Positions 43,455 to 52,752 of a stretch of 64,000 nucleotides of DNA are shown here, one piece after another (position 1 is the stretch's first letter; each line of letters begins with the position of its first letter). Below the pieces are notes generated by a model. It had not been told where the DNA came from, did no database searches, and worked only from the letters and a program-made list of their open reading frames with translations. Origin of the DNA: Chloroflexota bacterium (GTDB lineage Bacteria > Chloroflexota > Ktedonobacteria > Ktedonobacterales > JADMIN01); assembly GCA_021323855.1 (NCBI GenBank), contig JAJPKE010000037.1, positions 146,633 to 210,632 of the forward strand. Direction: 5' to 3'. The position numbers were made by a program, and so were the translations under genes.

Positions 43455-43471
43455 ACATCAAGCGCCACTGT

Positions 43472-44038
43472 CTACACCTGCGGCTGCGCCTGATCTGCCG
43501 TGCGGTCTGCCTGCATATCCGGTGGCAGTGTGACGCCGGTATCCGTTGCGGCGCGTGATTTCTGGTTGAACTGATGGCTCAATTGCTGCACACGCGCCAG
43601 CATCGCCTGTTCCTGCATGAGATTGGCCTGCAAGAGTTGAACACAGGTCTGCTGCTCCAACGCATCGGCCTGCTGGATCAACCCCTGATACGAAACGATC
43701 TCATAGGCTTCAGTTTTGGCAGCCCCGCTCAGGTCGAATAGTTGAAGGAGATCGGCGGATGGCGTCTCGCCTTGCAGGAATGTGTCATGCTCTTGTTTCA
43801 GGCCCTGGATAGTCGTACATGCCTGGCGTCCCGGCGGAACGCCCAATGCGCCGAAACACTCTTCCAGGTTTTGTATCTGCTGTTTGGTCTCCTGCAAGTG
43901 ATGCTCCAGCGCTGCCTTGACCTGCGAGTCTTCGCACTCTTGAGCAAGTTTTGGGAGCATCTGCGCGATGCGCTGTTCGGCATCGTAGATATCGCCCAAT
44001 TCATGTACAAACAGGTCCAATGGTGATTGAACTGACAT
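43472..44038 (-). CDS. DUF892 (YciE/YciF) ferritin-like protein
   Basis: 188 aa with GGAGG upstream of the ATG at 44038. A four-helix bundle with LFVHELGDIYDAEQRIAQMLPKLAQE at the start, LEHHLQETKQQIQNLEECFGALG and TEAYEIVSYQGLIQQADAL, the Glu/His pattern of the DUF892 family. Known members are stress-induced and bind two metal ions; function unclear. The C-terminal 30 residues are disordered. Single-gene unit. Confidence 0.87.
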   Translation of the reverse strand: MSVQSPLDLFVHELGDIYDAEQRIAQMLPKLAQECEDSQVKAALEHHLQETKQQIQNLEECFGALGVPPGRQACTTIQGLKQEHDTFLQGETPSADLLQLFDLSGAAKTEAYEIVSYQGLIQQADALEQQTCVQLLQANLMQEQAMLARVQQLSHQFNQKSRAATDTGVTLPPDMQADRTADQAQPQV

Positions 44039-44099
44039 AGAATCCCGCCTCCTACTTCTCTACTTCCTAACACGACCGACAGTACCCAGGTGGCAATTT

Positions 44100-45740
44100 T
44101 TATGCCATTTGCTGCGCCACATGCTGCTCCGCCCAGGCGCTGTACCCGCCCTCATAACTGCTCACCTCACCAGCGCGCACTTCGATGATGCGGTCGGTGA
44201 TGCGGTCCAGGAAATAGCGGTCGTGCGAGATGACGACGACCGTTCCCTCATAGCTTTCAAGCGCAGCTTCCAATACCTCGGCGGAATCTATGTCGAGGTG
44301 ATTGGTCGGCTCGTCCAGCACCAGGCAATTTGCGCTCCCCAGCATCAGCAGCAAGAGCGCCAGGCGGCTGCGCTCGCCACCGCTCAGCGTGCTGATCGGC
44401 TGGCGAACCTGCTCGTAGGTGAAGAGAAACTTATTGAGCATCGCAACTGCCTGGTTCTCATAATACGGGCGAGCCGCGCGCACCACCTCCAGCGGCGTTG
44501 CCTCCATATCGAGCGTCTCATGCCCCTGGGCAAAATAGCCAATCTCGATGCTGGGGCCGACCCAGCGTTCGCCGGTGGTTGGTTCCAGTTCGCCGGTCAA
44601 CAGTTTGCCCAGCACACTCTTGCCAGCGCCGTTTGCGCCGACGATGCCGATGCGTTCGCCGCGCCGTATCAGAACATCAACGTCGAGGAGTATGAATTCA
44701 TCGTCGAAAGCCATGCTTACCTGACGCAACTCTGCAACCTTCTGGCCGCCGCGCTGTGCGCTGTGGAGGTGTAGTGCCATTTTGCGGCGCTGGAGGACAG
44801 GTCGCTCAACTTTCTCCATTGCGTCAATCTGGCGTTGTTTGTTGCGCGCCTGTTTGATGTGTCGCTCGTCCACCACGATGCTGGCCCACAGCTTGAAGCG
44901 CGCAATGGCTTCTTCCAGGCGGGCAATTTCCTTCTGCTGGGCGACATAGAGTTCCTGCTGGCGTAACAGCGCCACCTCGCGCGCCAGTGTATACGCGGAG
45001 TAATTGCCTGGCCAGAGTTTGATCTTTCCACCGTCCAGTTCGGCAATCTGATTGACTGTCTCATCCAGCAGGTAGCGATCATGCGAGACGATGACGACCG
45101 ATCCCTCGAAATTCTGGATCAGCGTTTCGAGTTGCTCACGGTGAGGGAGATCAAGGTGCGTCTCCGGCTCGTCGAGCAACAGCAGTTCGGGGCGCTGCGC
45201 CTGGCAGACTGCCAACGCGACCAGCTTGCGTTGTCCGCCGCTCAGTTCGGCCATTGGCTGTGCTATCGCTGCATCGTCCAGACCCAGCGCGCGGAGATGG
45301 CTGCGCGCCTCGCCTTCATAGCCGGGGCCACCAAATTCCTCGAAACGCGCGAGCAGTCGCTCCTGCCGCGCCAGCACTTGCTCGATGCGCCGCATATCGG
45401 CCATCACCGCTGGCTGCGCCAGTTCAGTTTCGCAACGGCGCAATTGCTGTTCAATTTCTTCGAGTTCCGGGCGCGCTGCGAGCAGCAGCTCGAGCGGCGT
45501 CCGCTCGTCGCCGGGAACGTGTTGTGGCAGATAGGCTGCGCGCAATCCTTTGCGGCGTGAAACCTCGCCAGCCTGTACATCTTCGAGTCCAGCAAGAATG
45601 CGTAACAGCGTTGATTTGCCGGCGCCATTGGGGCCGACAAGTCCAATACGCACCTGCTCGTTGACACTGAAATCGAGTTCGTGCAGGATGCGCCGTCCGC
45701 CAAAAGATTTGGTGATTGCGTGTAGATTGACCAGAATCAT
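44100..45740 (-). CDS. ABC-F family ATPase
   Basis: 546 aa with two ABC domains and no membrane part. Domain 1: Walker [12 protein letters not shown], signature LSGGQRKLV, Walker B region LLLLDEPETHLDLP, where ETHLD replaces the usual TNHLD. A charged linker of about 70 residues (EIARLEEAIARFK, KQARNKQRQIDAM) interacts with the ribosome in known members. Domain 2: GANGAGKSVLGKLL, LSGGERSRLAL and CLVLDEPTNHLDI. ABC-F proteins act on the ribosome in translation or in resistance to peptidyl-transferase antibiotics. AGGAG lies nine bases before the ATG. The leader holds interleaved complementary segments. Confidence 0.9.
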   Translation of the reverse strand: MILVNLHAITKSFGGRRILHELDFSVNEQVRIGLVGPNGAGKSTLLRILAGLEDVQAGEVSRRKGLRAAYLPQHVPGDERTPLELLLAARPELEEIEQQLRRCETELAQPAVMADMRRIEQVLARQERLLARFEEFGGPGYEGEARSHLRALGLDDAAIAQPMAELSGGQRKLVALAVCQAQRPELLLLDEPETHLDLPHREQLETLIQNFEGSVVIVSHDRYLLDETVNQIAELDGGKIKLWPGNYSAYTLAREVALLRQQELYVAQQKEIARLEEAIARFKLWASIVVDERHIKQARNKQRQIDAMEKVERPVLQRRKMALHLHSAQRGGQKVAELRQVSMAFDDEFILLDVDVLIRRGERIGIVGANGAGKSVLGKLLTGELEPTTGERWVGPSIEIGYFAQGHETLDMEATPLEVVRAARPYYENQAVAMLNKFLFTYEQVRQPISTLSGGERSRLALLLLMLGSANCLVLDEPTNHLDIDSAEVLEAALESYEGTVVVISHDRYFLDRITDRIIEVRAGEVSSYEGGYSAWAEQHVAQQMA

Positions 45741-46126
45741 TGCGACAACTCCTGTGTTGGGTGTCTATCGGCGGAGGAAGTAGCACAGGGGCGGCGCGCA
45801 ATGCGACGAGTGGTGAGATGGCAATGGCATCGGCACTGAGTACGACGAAGCGGTCGCAGCCCCTGTACTGGCCACGACCGCTGCTTTACTTTCTGTCGCC
45901 AAGTTGCCGAGACGACTATAACATTACATCAAGCAAGCTGTATTTTGGGCACAGTACGGCAAGGACGTGCGACCACATCGCTGCCTTTGATGGTGCCGTT
46001 GCTGTACTGAAAACCCGCCGGGTGCATGAATTGCCTGCTCCTGATGATTGAACAGCCGGAAATGCTGCCAGCAGCATACGACATCGCAATTGGTAGCGTC
46101 AACCCGCTGTCTCTCTTGAGATGATG
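45741..46126 (-). promoter_or_regulatory. 386-bp leader of the ABC-F gene with interleaved pairings
   Basis: There is no gene in this gap. Reading on the minus strand, AGCGGTCG (45875-45882) can pair with CGACCGCT (45849-45856), and ACAGGGGC (45859-45866) with GCCCCTGT (45785-45792). The order A-B-A'-B' allows a pseudoknot or two exclusive folds, as in attenuators. A minus-strand TATAGT at about 45915-45920 could be a -10. Chance pairings of 8 bp in such a stretch are possible. Confidence 0.35.
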
Positions 46127-46846
46127 CTACCAGACCAGATGGAGCGGGTGAAAGGCAAACAACAGGAGGAAAGCAAAAATGGTAAAAACTCCCAGCAGGA
46201 CGCCGATGGATAAGATGAAAGCCACTCGCATCAGATATTGCGGGAGACGCTGTAGCAGCGTGCCTGCTGCTTGCTGGAGCGAGATACCCCCAATCAGCAC
46301 GGCGAGCAGCGTAGACGCGATGCCCAAGTACGCTACGACAACGATAACACCACCCACCATAGGAATAGGAATTGGCAAAAGACTCACGAGAAACTGCCAG
46401 AGTTGGGTGATTGGTGACAACACAACTGCCAATATTCCGAGGAGGCGCAATATCTGGCTTTCCAGCAGCAGCGAGAGCAACGACAGGGCAATAGCCCAGT
46501 ATTCGCCTCTGGTGCTGGCTGCATGTCCAGGCTGCACTCTGAACGCCATCCTTCCTTGTTTGATGGCGAATGCGATGAGGATGATGAGCGGGACGAAACT
46601 CGCCAGCATGATAAGCGTAAATTGCTGCTCGGCCCCAGGCGGAGCGGAGTAATTTTCTATCGGTTGTCGCATGGAGCTGGCTATGCTGCCCATGATCGGG
46701 AGCCAGGCCGTGCCGTATGCCACTGTCGCAATCGCCAGGATAAAGAAGACGACTTTGCCCATGCGGCGTTGTCTCATCGCACTGGCATCATCCAATGCTG
46801 CCGTACTGGTAAGCGGATAGCCGGATGGCGGAGGAATGGCGCTCAT
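46127..46846 (-). CDS. Polytopic membrane protein of unknown function
   Basis: 239 aa. A Pro/Ser-rich N-terminus of about 30 residues precedes five or six hydrophobic segments (about 31-55, 77-95, 115-140, 145-180, 195-235). The third part, QILRLLGILAVVLSPITQLWQFLVSLLPIPIP, is strongly hydrophobic with few charges. An AGGAG lies about 13 bases before the ATG. No family recognised. The neighbour upstream is another unknown membrane protein on the same strand, 146 bp away. Confidence 0.65.
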   Translation of the reverse strand: MSAIPPPSGYPLTSTAALDDASAMRQRRMGKVVFFILAIATVAYGTAWLPIMGSIASSMRQPIENYSAPPGAEQQFTLIMLASFVPLIILIAFAIKQGRMAFRVQPGHAASTRGEYWAIALSLLSLLLESQILRLLGILAVVLSPITQLWQFLVSLLPIPIPMVGGVIVVVAYLGIASTLLAVLIGGISLQQAAGTLLQRLPQYLMRVAFILSIGVLLGVFTIFAFLLLFAFHPLHLVW

Positions 46847-46992
46847 TCTGTGTACTCACTCCTGTCATGGTAGCCTGCGCTGATTGCACAGTAGAGAACG
46901 CATACCACTACAACACAATCAGCAACATGATCTCCTCTTGAGTAGAGTTTGTAATTCCTGTCATACTATAGCGCGGCTATCTCGCTCTTTCC

Positions 46993-48195
46993 TCAGCGCA
47001 GGTGTTGGAGCAGCCACGGACCGGGGACGAACAAAAGAAACATCACCCAAAATATGGCGACTAAGATGATCGTAGAACGTATCATGCGGCGCTGGGAAAA
47101 CGGCGTATAGATCGTTTCAACGGCTGTCAGCGCCGCAATGTCGCCTGGATGGAGATTATGCTTGATGGCAGATGCTCGTCGCCTCCTGAGTTCGGCAAGG
47201 TAGGAGGCTAGCGCCAAGCCGCGCACAGGATACGAGATGACGCGCAACGGCTTTTTCGTCCGCGAGACGGCAAGGCGGCAGAGACGCTCTGCGTTGGCGA
47301 CTTCTGCATCAGGCATAAGATAATTCGTTGACCAGAGAAACGTCTCATTGGCTCCTTGCAGTGCGTAGAATGTCGTCTGTTGCCAATCGAGGCCCTGGTA
47401 CTGGCAGGTCACGAATGATTGCACATCGCCCCAGGCCAGCGTGTGCTTTCCTGTGCCCCAACGCTTATCCTGCCAGCGCAGCACCATCTCGTCTGCCTCG
47501 ACGATAATCCCTTTGCCAATTTGCCTGCCTCTGATAATAAAACGTACCGCAAACCCGCATGAAACAACAGCCGCAACTACCAGAAAGCCTGACACTGCTA
47601 CGACTACAATTTGCAGGAAACGTTGCTGATCGCCCGTTGGGACTTGTGGCAGGGAAATGAGGAAACAGGTGCCGATTCCTCCAAACATGAACGCAAAGAA
47701 GAACAGCAACGCCGCTCCTAGTATCGTCAAACCGCTACGGCGTCTATCAACCAGCCCGCGTAATGGGCCAATGCGTTCTATGCCATAAACATATTCACTT
47801 ACCGCGAGTGGCGCAGGTTGGACGGCTGCGATGGGTGTCAGCCGTTCATCACCGCGCGCTGCCGCTCGCCGCAGCGCGAGAACTGCGGCGCGGTATTTAT
47901 TATTGGCAGTTCGCATTAAAATGATATGGAAAAACGAAAACATTCCTGCGAGCATGGGAAGTATTTCATTCGTTTGATTGGAGTAGTCGTGCCAATCTTT
48001 AGTCTGCCAATCTACCCAAATTTGCCCTGCCGTTATTCCTGCGATAAAGAGAAAATCAATCGTAAGAAATATGGCGATAGTCCACAGAAATCGGCGTAAT
48101 CGGTCCTCAATTTTCCACTGCTGAATATCGAAGTTTTGCGCCACGAGCGCCGTACGCTGCCTGACGATTGTGTCAACCGTGGTCTGGTTGAGCAT
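46993..48195 (-). CDS. Membrane protein of unknown function with PH-like domain
   Basis: 400 aa. Two helices near 37-57 and 79-95, a soluble basic loop, two more helices at about 155-180 and 190-215, then a beta-rich segment (about 225-320: KGIIVEADEMVLRWQDKRW, TLAWGDVQSFVTCQYQG, FLWSTNYLMPDAEVAN) resembling a bacterial PH-like fold, and a last helix at about 375-393. No family name can be given. It is divergent from cydA, but a shared function is not evident. Confidence 0.68.
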   Translation of the reverse strand: MLNQTTVDTIVRQRTALVAQNFDIQQWKIEDRLRRFLWTIAIFLTIDFLFIAGITAGQIWVDWQTKDWHDYSNQTNEILPMLAGMFSFFHIILMRTANNKYRAAVLALRRAAARGDERLTPIAAVQPAPLAVSEYVYGIERIGPLRGLVDRRRSGLTILGAALLFFFAFMFGGIGTCFLISLPQVPTGDQQRFLQIVVVAVSGFLVVAAVVSCGFAVRFIIRGRQIGKGIIVEADEMVLRWQDKRWGTGKHTLAWGDVQSFVTCQYQGLDWQQTTFYALQGANETFLWSTNYLMPDAEVANAERLCRLAVSRTKKPLRVISYPVRGLALASYLAELRRRRASAIKHNLHPGDIAALTAVETIYTPFSQRRMIRSTIILVAIFWVMFLLFVPGPWLLQHLR

Positions 48196-48316
48196 GCTCT
48201 ATTCACTTTCTATTGAAATATTTTGTCCCCTGCCTGCCGGCTAGCATGCCAGAAATCAGCGCGCTCGTCAATAACCATCGCTAGCGCAAAAATCACCAAT
48301 AGATTCCAAAGGATTC

Positions 48317-48380
48317 CCGACAGAAGTGTCGGAACACCCCTGACACCATGCGATAGCCTTCTGCCCTATGCTGATGGTGT
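48317..48380 (+). promoter_or_regulatory. Two hairpins upstream of cydA
   Basis: CCGACA/TGTCGG (48317-48332, loop GAAG) and ACACCAT/ATGGTGT (48343-48380, with a partial inner ATAG/CTAT pair) lie in the divergent gap. They could be operator or leader structures controlling cydAB. No known oxygen- or redox-regulator box is recognised. Confidence 0.3.
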
Positions 48381-48448
48381 ATGAAGCCGGGCCATGCGCA
48401 GTGAAGGCGATGGACCCGGCGGGATCTGAAGGGGGAGTTTTCCGCATC

Positions 48449-49834
48449 ATGAATACACTCACCGCTGCTCGTGCCCAGATGGAGGTTTCGCTGGCGTTTC
48501 ATATGGTCTTTGCCGCGCTTGGCATCGGCTTACCGTTGCTGATGCTGCTGGCCGAGGGTATGTGGCTGCGCACGAAGAAACAACACTACCGCGACCTTGC
48601 GCGCAAGTGGAGCAAGGCCGCCGCGCTGACCTTCGCCATTGGCGCGGTCTCCGGCACGGCGCTTTCCTTTGAGTTTGGCCTGCTCTGGCCGCGTTTCATG
48701 GCATTTGCAGGAGATATCATTGGTCCGGCGTTCGCGCTGGAAGGCTATGCCTTCTTCATCGAAGCCATTTTCGTCGGGCTGTATCTCTATGGCTGGGACC
48801 GGCTCTCGCCGCGCGTCCACTGGCTGACGGGCATTCCCGTCGCGCTTGGTGGTCTGCTCTCCGGCATCCTGGTGGTGGCGGCGAATGCCTGGATGCAGAC
48901 GCCCACCGGCTTTACGCTGGTGAATGGCAAGCCGGCTAACATCTCGCCGTTCGCGCCGTTTCAGAGTCCCGCCTGGATTCAGATGGCGCTGCACTCCTCG
49001 CTCTCATGCTACATCGCCACTGGATTCGCAGTCGCAGGCGTCTATGCGCTGGGTCTGTTGCGGGGCAGGCGTGATGCCTATCATCGCTCGGCGTTGACGC
49101 TGGCGCTGGTCGTCGCCAGCGTTGCCACCTTCGTCATGCCGCTCAGTGGCGACCTCAGCGCCCGCAGCGTCGCGCAGGAACAGCCTGCAAAGTTGGCGGC
49201 GATGGAGGCTCTTTTCAACACAACGAAGGGCGCACCGCTGCTGATAGGCGGTCTGCCGGACCCAGCGACCGGCACAGTGCGCTTTGGCGTCGAACTGCCA
49301 CACTTCTTGAGCTTCCTGGCGACGCATGACTTCAACGCGACGATCACCGGCCTGAACGCCTTCCCTGTGGATCAGCGTCCGGATGTGGTGCTGTCCCATA
49401 TCACATTTCAGATTATGGTCGGCAGCGCCTTTGCATTGATCGGGCTGGCGCTGTGGTTCTGGTGGGCGCGCTGGCGTCGCTGGGGCAAGCCCAACACCTG
49501 GCTCCTGCGGGCGCTTCTGATCGGCTCGCCGCTCGGCTTTGTGGCGCTGGAAGCCGGTTGGATGGTCACAGAAGTTGGCCGCCAGCCGTGGATCATCTAC
49601 CACATCATGCGCACCGCTGATGGCGTGACGCCTGCCACCGGAGTTCCATTGACCTTCTTCGGCTTCAGCGTTCTCTATGCGACGCTCGGCCTGGCGCTGG
49701 CGTATCTGCTGCGCCGCCTGGCGACCGGCGCGCCGCAGCCTGCGAGTATGCCTGCCGAACCGACGCGCGAGCAGGAAGGCCAGCAAGAGAAGCCACAGAA
49801 ACAGGAGAAGCGGGAGGTGCAGCATGTCGCCTGA
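48449..49834 (+). CDS. cydA: Cytochrome bd-type quinol oxidase subunit I
   Basis: 461 aa from the ATG at 48449 (GGGGGAG eleven bases upstream; upstream ATGs to 48368 lack a site and add a non-conserved stretch). Nine helices with MEVSLAFHMVFAALGIG (heme ligand H18), WSKAAALTFAIGAVSGTALSFEFG, LHSSLSCYIATGFAV (His), HITFQIMVGSAF (heme b558 Met) and EVGRQPWIIY, the GRQPW motif of quinol oxidases. The Q-loop is short, as in the cyanide-insensitive type. The C-terminal 35 residues are Gln/Glu/Lys-rich. It works with cydB in high-affinity oxygen respiration. No cydDC is adjacent. Confidence 0.93.
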   Translation: MNTLTAARAQMEVSLAFHMVFAALGIGLPLLMLLAEGMWLRTKKQHYRDLARKWSKAAALTFAIGAVSGTALSFEFGLLWPRFMAFAGDIIGPAFALEGYAFFIEAIFVGLYLYGWDRLSPRVHWLTGIPVALGGLLSGILVVAANAWMQTPTGFTLVNGKPANISPFAPFQSPAWIQMALHSSLSCYIATGFAVAGVYALGLLRGRRDAYHRSALTLALVVASVATFVMPLSGDLSARSVAQEQPAKLAAMEALFNTTKGAPLLIGGLPDPATGTVRFGVELPHFLSFLATHDFNATITGLNAFPVDQRPDVVLSHITFQIMVGSAFALIGLALWFWWARWRRWGKPNTWLLRALLIGSPLGFVALEAGWMVTEVGRQPWIIYHIMRTADGVTPATGVPLTFFGFSVLYATLGLALAYLLRRLATGAPQPASMPAEPTREQEGQQEKPQKQEKREVQHVA

Positions 49835-50849
49835 GATCATCGTTGCCGCCGTTGCGCTTGGCGGCATCATCACCTACGCTGTGCTGGCGGGGGCAGATTT
49901 TGGCGGCGGCATCTGGGATTTGTTTGCCAGTGGACCGCGCCGCAATCAGCAACGTGCAGCCATCGAGCAGGCGATGGGGCCGGTCTGGGAGGCGAATCAT
50001 GTTTGGCTGATCTTCGTCATCGTGCTGCTGTTTACGGCGTTCCCGGTTGGCTTCGCGGCGCTGGGCGTTGGGCTGTTCATCCCGTTCAATCTGGCGCTGC
50101 TAGGCATCATCCTGCGCGGCGCATCGTTCGTCTTCCGCGCGTATAGCCCACATAGGAGCCAATCAGTTGCCCCATCACCGATGGCGCGCCGCTGGGGCGT
50201 GATCTTTGGCGTCGCCAGCGCGATGACGCCGCTGCTGTTGGGCATGTCGCTGGGAGCCGTCTCAGCGGGAGGCTTGCGCATCGTGGGCGGGCAGGTGGTC
50301 ATCAGCGGGATACCACCGTGGCTCACGCCGCTGGCGCTCATGACTGGCATGCTGGCGCTGGCACTCTGTACCTATCTCGCCGCTACTTATCTGGCAAATG
50401 AGACGACCGGGCGGCTACGTGAAGATTTCCGTGGACGCGCGTTGCTGGCTGGCACGGCGATGGCTGGTCTCTCGCTGATGCTGTTGCCATTGCTGGCGTT
50501 GGGTGCGCCGCATCTCTGGCAGGGATTGCTGCGCCCGCAGGCGTTGCCCGCTGTGTTGCTGGGGGTGGCGGCTGCGCTAGTTTCCGGCTGGGCATTGCTA
50601 CGTCGGCGCTATCGTCTCGCGCGCATCAGCGCCATTATACAGGTTGTTTGCCTACTGGCTGGCTGGGGGCTTGCCCAATATCCTTATTTGATTTATCCAG
50701 ACCTGACGCTCAGCGCGGCGGCTGGCTCTGAGGCAACGCTACGCTTTGTGCTGTTCTCGCTGCCGCTGGGTCTCGTTTTGCTGTTGCCGTCGCTCTGGCT
50801 GCTTTTCAAGGTCTTCAAGGGCAACGGTCTATCGGCGAGCAAACAATAG
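49824..50849 (+). CDS. cydB: Cytochrome bd-type quinol oxidase subunit II
   Basis: 341 aa from the ATG at 49824 (GGAGG inside the end of cydA; 11-bp overlap). About eight helices, with the family start VAAVALGGIITYAVLAGADFGGGIWDLFA, AIEQAMGPVWEANHVWLIFVIVLLFTAFP and LRGASFVFRAY, followed by YPYLIYPDLTLSAAAGS near the end. All are typical CydB segments. It stabilises the di-heme site of subunit I. A strong hairpin terminator follows. Confidence 0.93.
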   Translation: MSPEIIVAAVALGGIITYAVLAGADFGGGIWDLFASGPRRNQQRAAIEQAMGPVWEANHVWLIFVIVLLFTAFPVGFAALGVGLFIPFNLALLGIILRGASFVFRAYSPHRSQSVAPSPMARRWGVIFGVASAMTPLLLGMSLGAVSAGGLRIVGGQVVISGIPPWLTPLALMTGMLALALCTYLAATYLANETTGRLREDFRGRALLAGTAMAGLSLMLLPLLALGAPHLWQGLLRPQALPAVLLGVAAALVSGWALLRRRYRLARISAIIQVVCLLAGWGLAQYPYLIYPDLTLSAAAGSEATLRFVLFSLPLGLVLLLPSLWLLFKVFKGNGLSASKQ

Positions 50850-50862
50850 GGCATCGAGCCAT

Positions 50863-50897
50863 TTCAGCCCGCTTCTTGCGTAAAGAGGCGGGCTGAA
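50863..50897. terminator. Bidirectional terminator hairpin
   Basis: A 15-bp stem (50863-50877 with 50883-50897, one G-T pair; core TTCAGCCCGC/GCGGGCTGAA) with a 5-nt loop. It lies between the convergent ends of cydB and the 244-aa conserved gene. Confidence 0.85.
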
Positions 50898-50903
50898 TGT
50901 GTA

Positions 50904-51638
50904 TTATTCGCCAAAGAGGTACTGGAAGACTTGTTCGCCAACCTTTATATCTTCGACTTCGAGGTTGTTGGCCTCTTCGCGCGCGTATTTGACGGCTTCT
51001 TGCAACCGCTCGACGCGCGCCAGCAGCTCATTGATCCGTTGGGCTGGGAGCGCGCCGGAGAACTTCACCGTGCGCCAGTAGCCAATGGTGACATCCTCAT
51101 AGTAGACTTCGACCTGCGCCGGATGTTTCTCAGTTGCCTCCGCTTTGACGTGGTTGCGCGGCACCTTCTTTGTGCGCAACGTTTGCACCGGCTCGGTCGC
51201 CCAACAGTCCGCAGACGAATCGAAGGTCCAGCTTTCAGAGGCGTCCAGCACCGGCAACTTCTTGACGAAGGTATGCAAGTCTACCAGTTGCTTCTCCAGG
51301 AACAGCAGATAGGTAGCCGGAACGTCCGCGAGCAGCGTTTTGCCATCCACAACAATATTGGCTTTGGCTTTGCAGTTGGCCCAGTCCTTCGTCGCCGTGA
51401 CATCAAAGAGGCGGGTCAGTGACGCAGTGGTCTGGCGGATCACCTCTTCCGCTTTGAGTTGCACCCGCGTAGATTCAGGCGGTAGTTGTTCGCCCTCCTC
51501 ATCTTTTGGCCGGTAGGTGCGCGCAATGCCGGAGAGCAGCGCCGGCTTCTGCACTGACTGATGTGCTTCGGTCAGTTCTTGAAATGACTGGCTCTTGACG
51601 CCTTTTTCGACGGCGATAATCTGATTGAGTCGTGCCAT
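50904..51638 (-). CDS. Conserved protein of unknown function (actinomycete-type 244-aa family)
   Basis: 244 aa, soluble. It starts ARLNQIIAVEKGVKSQ and contains ARTYRPKDEEGEQLPPES, LFDVTATKDWANCKAKA, VPATYLLFLEKQLVDLHTFV, KKVPRNHVKAEATEKHPAQ and VKFSGALPAQRINELLARVE. I recall a highly conserved family with these segments in Streptomyces and relatives, with no known function. I cannot search to confirm it. Mixed alpha/beta; no transmembrane or catalytic motif I can name. AAGGGAAGG-type purines lie upstream of the ATG. Single-gene unit. Confidence 0.82.
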   Translation of the reverse strand: MARLNQIIAVEKGVKSQSFQELTEAHQSVQKPALLSGIARTYRPKDEEGEQLPPESTRVQLKAEEVIRQTTASLTRLFDVTATKDWANCKAKANIVVDGKTLLADVPATYLLFLEKQLVDLHTFVKKLPVLDASESWTFDSSADCWATEPVQTLRTKKVPRNHVKAEATEKHPAQVEVYYEDVTIGYWRTVKFSGALPAQRINELLARVERLQEAVKYAREEANNLEVEDIKVGEQVFQYLFGE

Positions 51639-51689
51639 GTTATTGCCTTCCCTTCAGTAGGGTATGCTCACTATCCCGAACAGGTCGTT

Positions 51690-51708
51690 TCAATCGGTTC
51701 TCGATTGA
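51690..51708. promoter_or_regulatory. Inverted repeat between two divergent small genes
   Basis: TCAATCG (51690-51696) and CGATTGA (51702-51708) with a 5-bp spacer. It lies 52 bp upstream of the 244-aa gene (minus) and 200 bp upstream of the 78-aa gene (plus). Possible operator. Confidence 0.35.
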
Positions 51709-51911
51709 TCGGCTATGGTTTCTGATGGCTCCTTGCCACAGCAGACTCGCAGTATATCACTCCTGATGAGCAAAAGAAAGAGCATACGTCAAAATGGATG
51801 AGCTACATGGCCTCGCGCGTGATAGCATGAATGAGAGCGGCGGACAGGGGAGAACGGTATCTTCTGCGGCTGCCCGCTATAGAGCTGACAAGAGAAGGGT
51901 GAGGAAACGGT

Positions 51912-52148
51912 ATGGCTCGATTTACTCGCATCTGGCGCTCAAAGTGGCTGACCGATGATGCAGAGACGCTCAGCGAAATGACCGAAAAGTTGCTTGGCGC
52001 AGCAAAAGAGCTTGACGAGATGCGCCTTGCAGGCATCGAACTCGAAGGTCCGGTGCAGGATGATTATGGCTTCCTGGTGACGGATGATCCCGAAGTTGCC
52101 GAACGGTTCGGCTTCCTGGAAGAAGAACTGGAAGACGAGGACGACTGA
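51912..52148 (+). CDS. Small acidic protein of unknown function
   Basis: 78 aa with GTGAGGAAA six to nine bases ahead of the ATG. A basic N-terminus ([13 protein letters not shown]) precedes an amphipathic helix ([22 protein letters not shown]) and an acidic tail EEELEDEDD. There is no recognised domain. Its last 85 bp overlap, tail to tail, the 3' end of the minus-strand gene 52064-52651; the acidic tail is the complement of that gene's poly-Ser codons. Confidence 0.6.
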   Translation: MARFTRIWRSKWLTDDAETLSEMTEKLLGAAKELDEMRLAGIELEGPVQDDYGFLVTDDPEVAERFGFLEEELEDEDD

Positions 52149-52651
52149 CCGGCATCCGGCGTATCTTTCGGCGCCTGAAGCAGCGCCACCAGCCCGACGA
52201 TTGCCGCCACAAGCGCGAGCAGCGTGCTGGGGATGAAGAAGAAGCCGACGCCGCTGATCGCCGGGACGGTGATGAAAAGTGTCGTCAGGCTGCATGTCAC
52301 CAGCGCCATATAAGCCGTGACACGCGCGTCACTCTGGCGGGTGCGCCCCTGCCAGCGCGCGGCCAGCGCGCCGAACACGTACAGCACCAGCACCATGCCC
52401 AGTGTTACAATCAGCCGGAAGCCGGTCTGCGCGGCATTGTCGCTGGTGAGCGGGTGGCACTGTATTTTGGCGCCGCTCATACCGTAGCAGGTTTCATTGG
52501 CGGCGTATGTTGTGATGATGAGATAGAGGCCGGCCAGCGCAGCCAGCGCGACCGACGCAATAGCGGCATACAACTCGATACGGGCAAAACGATTCACGCG
52601 CTCATGCTCCCTGGATGTCCTGAAATAGTGAAGGACGCTGATGGTGGGCAT
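52064..52651 (-). CDS. Four-helix membrane protein of unknown function
   Basis: 195 aa from the ATG at 52651 (ribosome site weak; the frame is open to a TTG at 52702). After a charged N-terminus ([18 protein letters not shown]) come four helices at about 25-48, 78-98, 112-130 and 134-155. The loop after helix 1 holds a Cys pair ([15 protein letters not shown]). The C-terminus is a run of nine Ser followed by basic residues. It lies 101 bp downstream of the ABC-importer ATPase on the same strand and may be cotranscribed. No family recognised. Confidence 0.6.
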   Translation of the reverse strand: MPTISVLHYFRTSREHERVNRFARIELYAAIASVALAALAGLYLIITTYAANETCYGMSGAKIQCHPLTSDNAAQTGFRLIVTLGMVLVLYVFGALAARWQGRTRQSDARVTAYMALVTCSLTTLFITVPAISGVGFFFIPSTLLALVAAIVGLVALLQAPKDTPDAGQSSSSSSSSSRKPNRSATSGSSVTRKP

Positions 52652-52752
52652 TCCCAAGAGAGAATAGCGCAACGCATAGGGTCGCAGCCACCCACCCGCC
52701 AAATGTTCAGCCAGTTGTCAGTCATTCCGCCTGTTGGTGGTAGTCCCACAGG

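Noticed and set aside
44085..44105. Small stem TGGCA/TGCCA around the ABC-F stop codon as a terminator
   Set aside because: The stem is only 4-5 bp and overlaps the stop codon; too weak to call.
44109..44774. 221-codon open frame on the plus strand
   Set aside because: Antisense to the second ATPase domain of the ABC-F gene.
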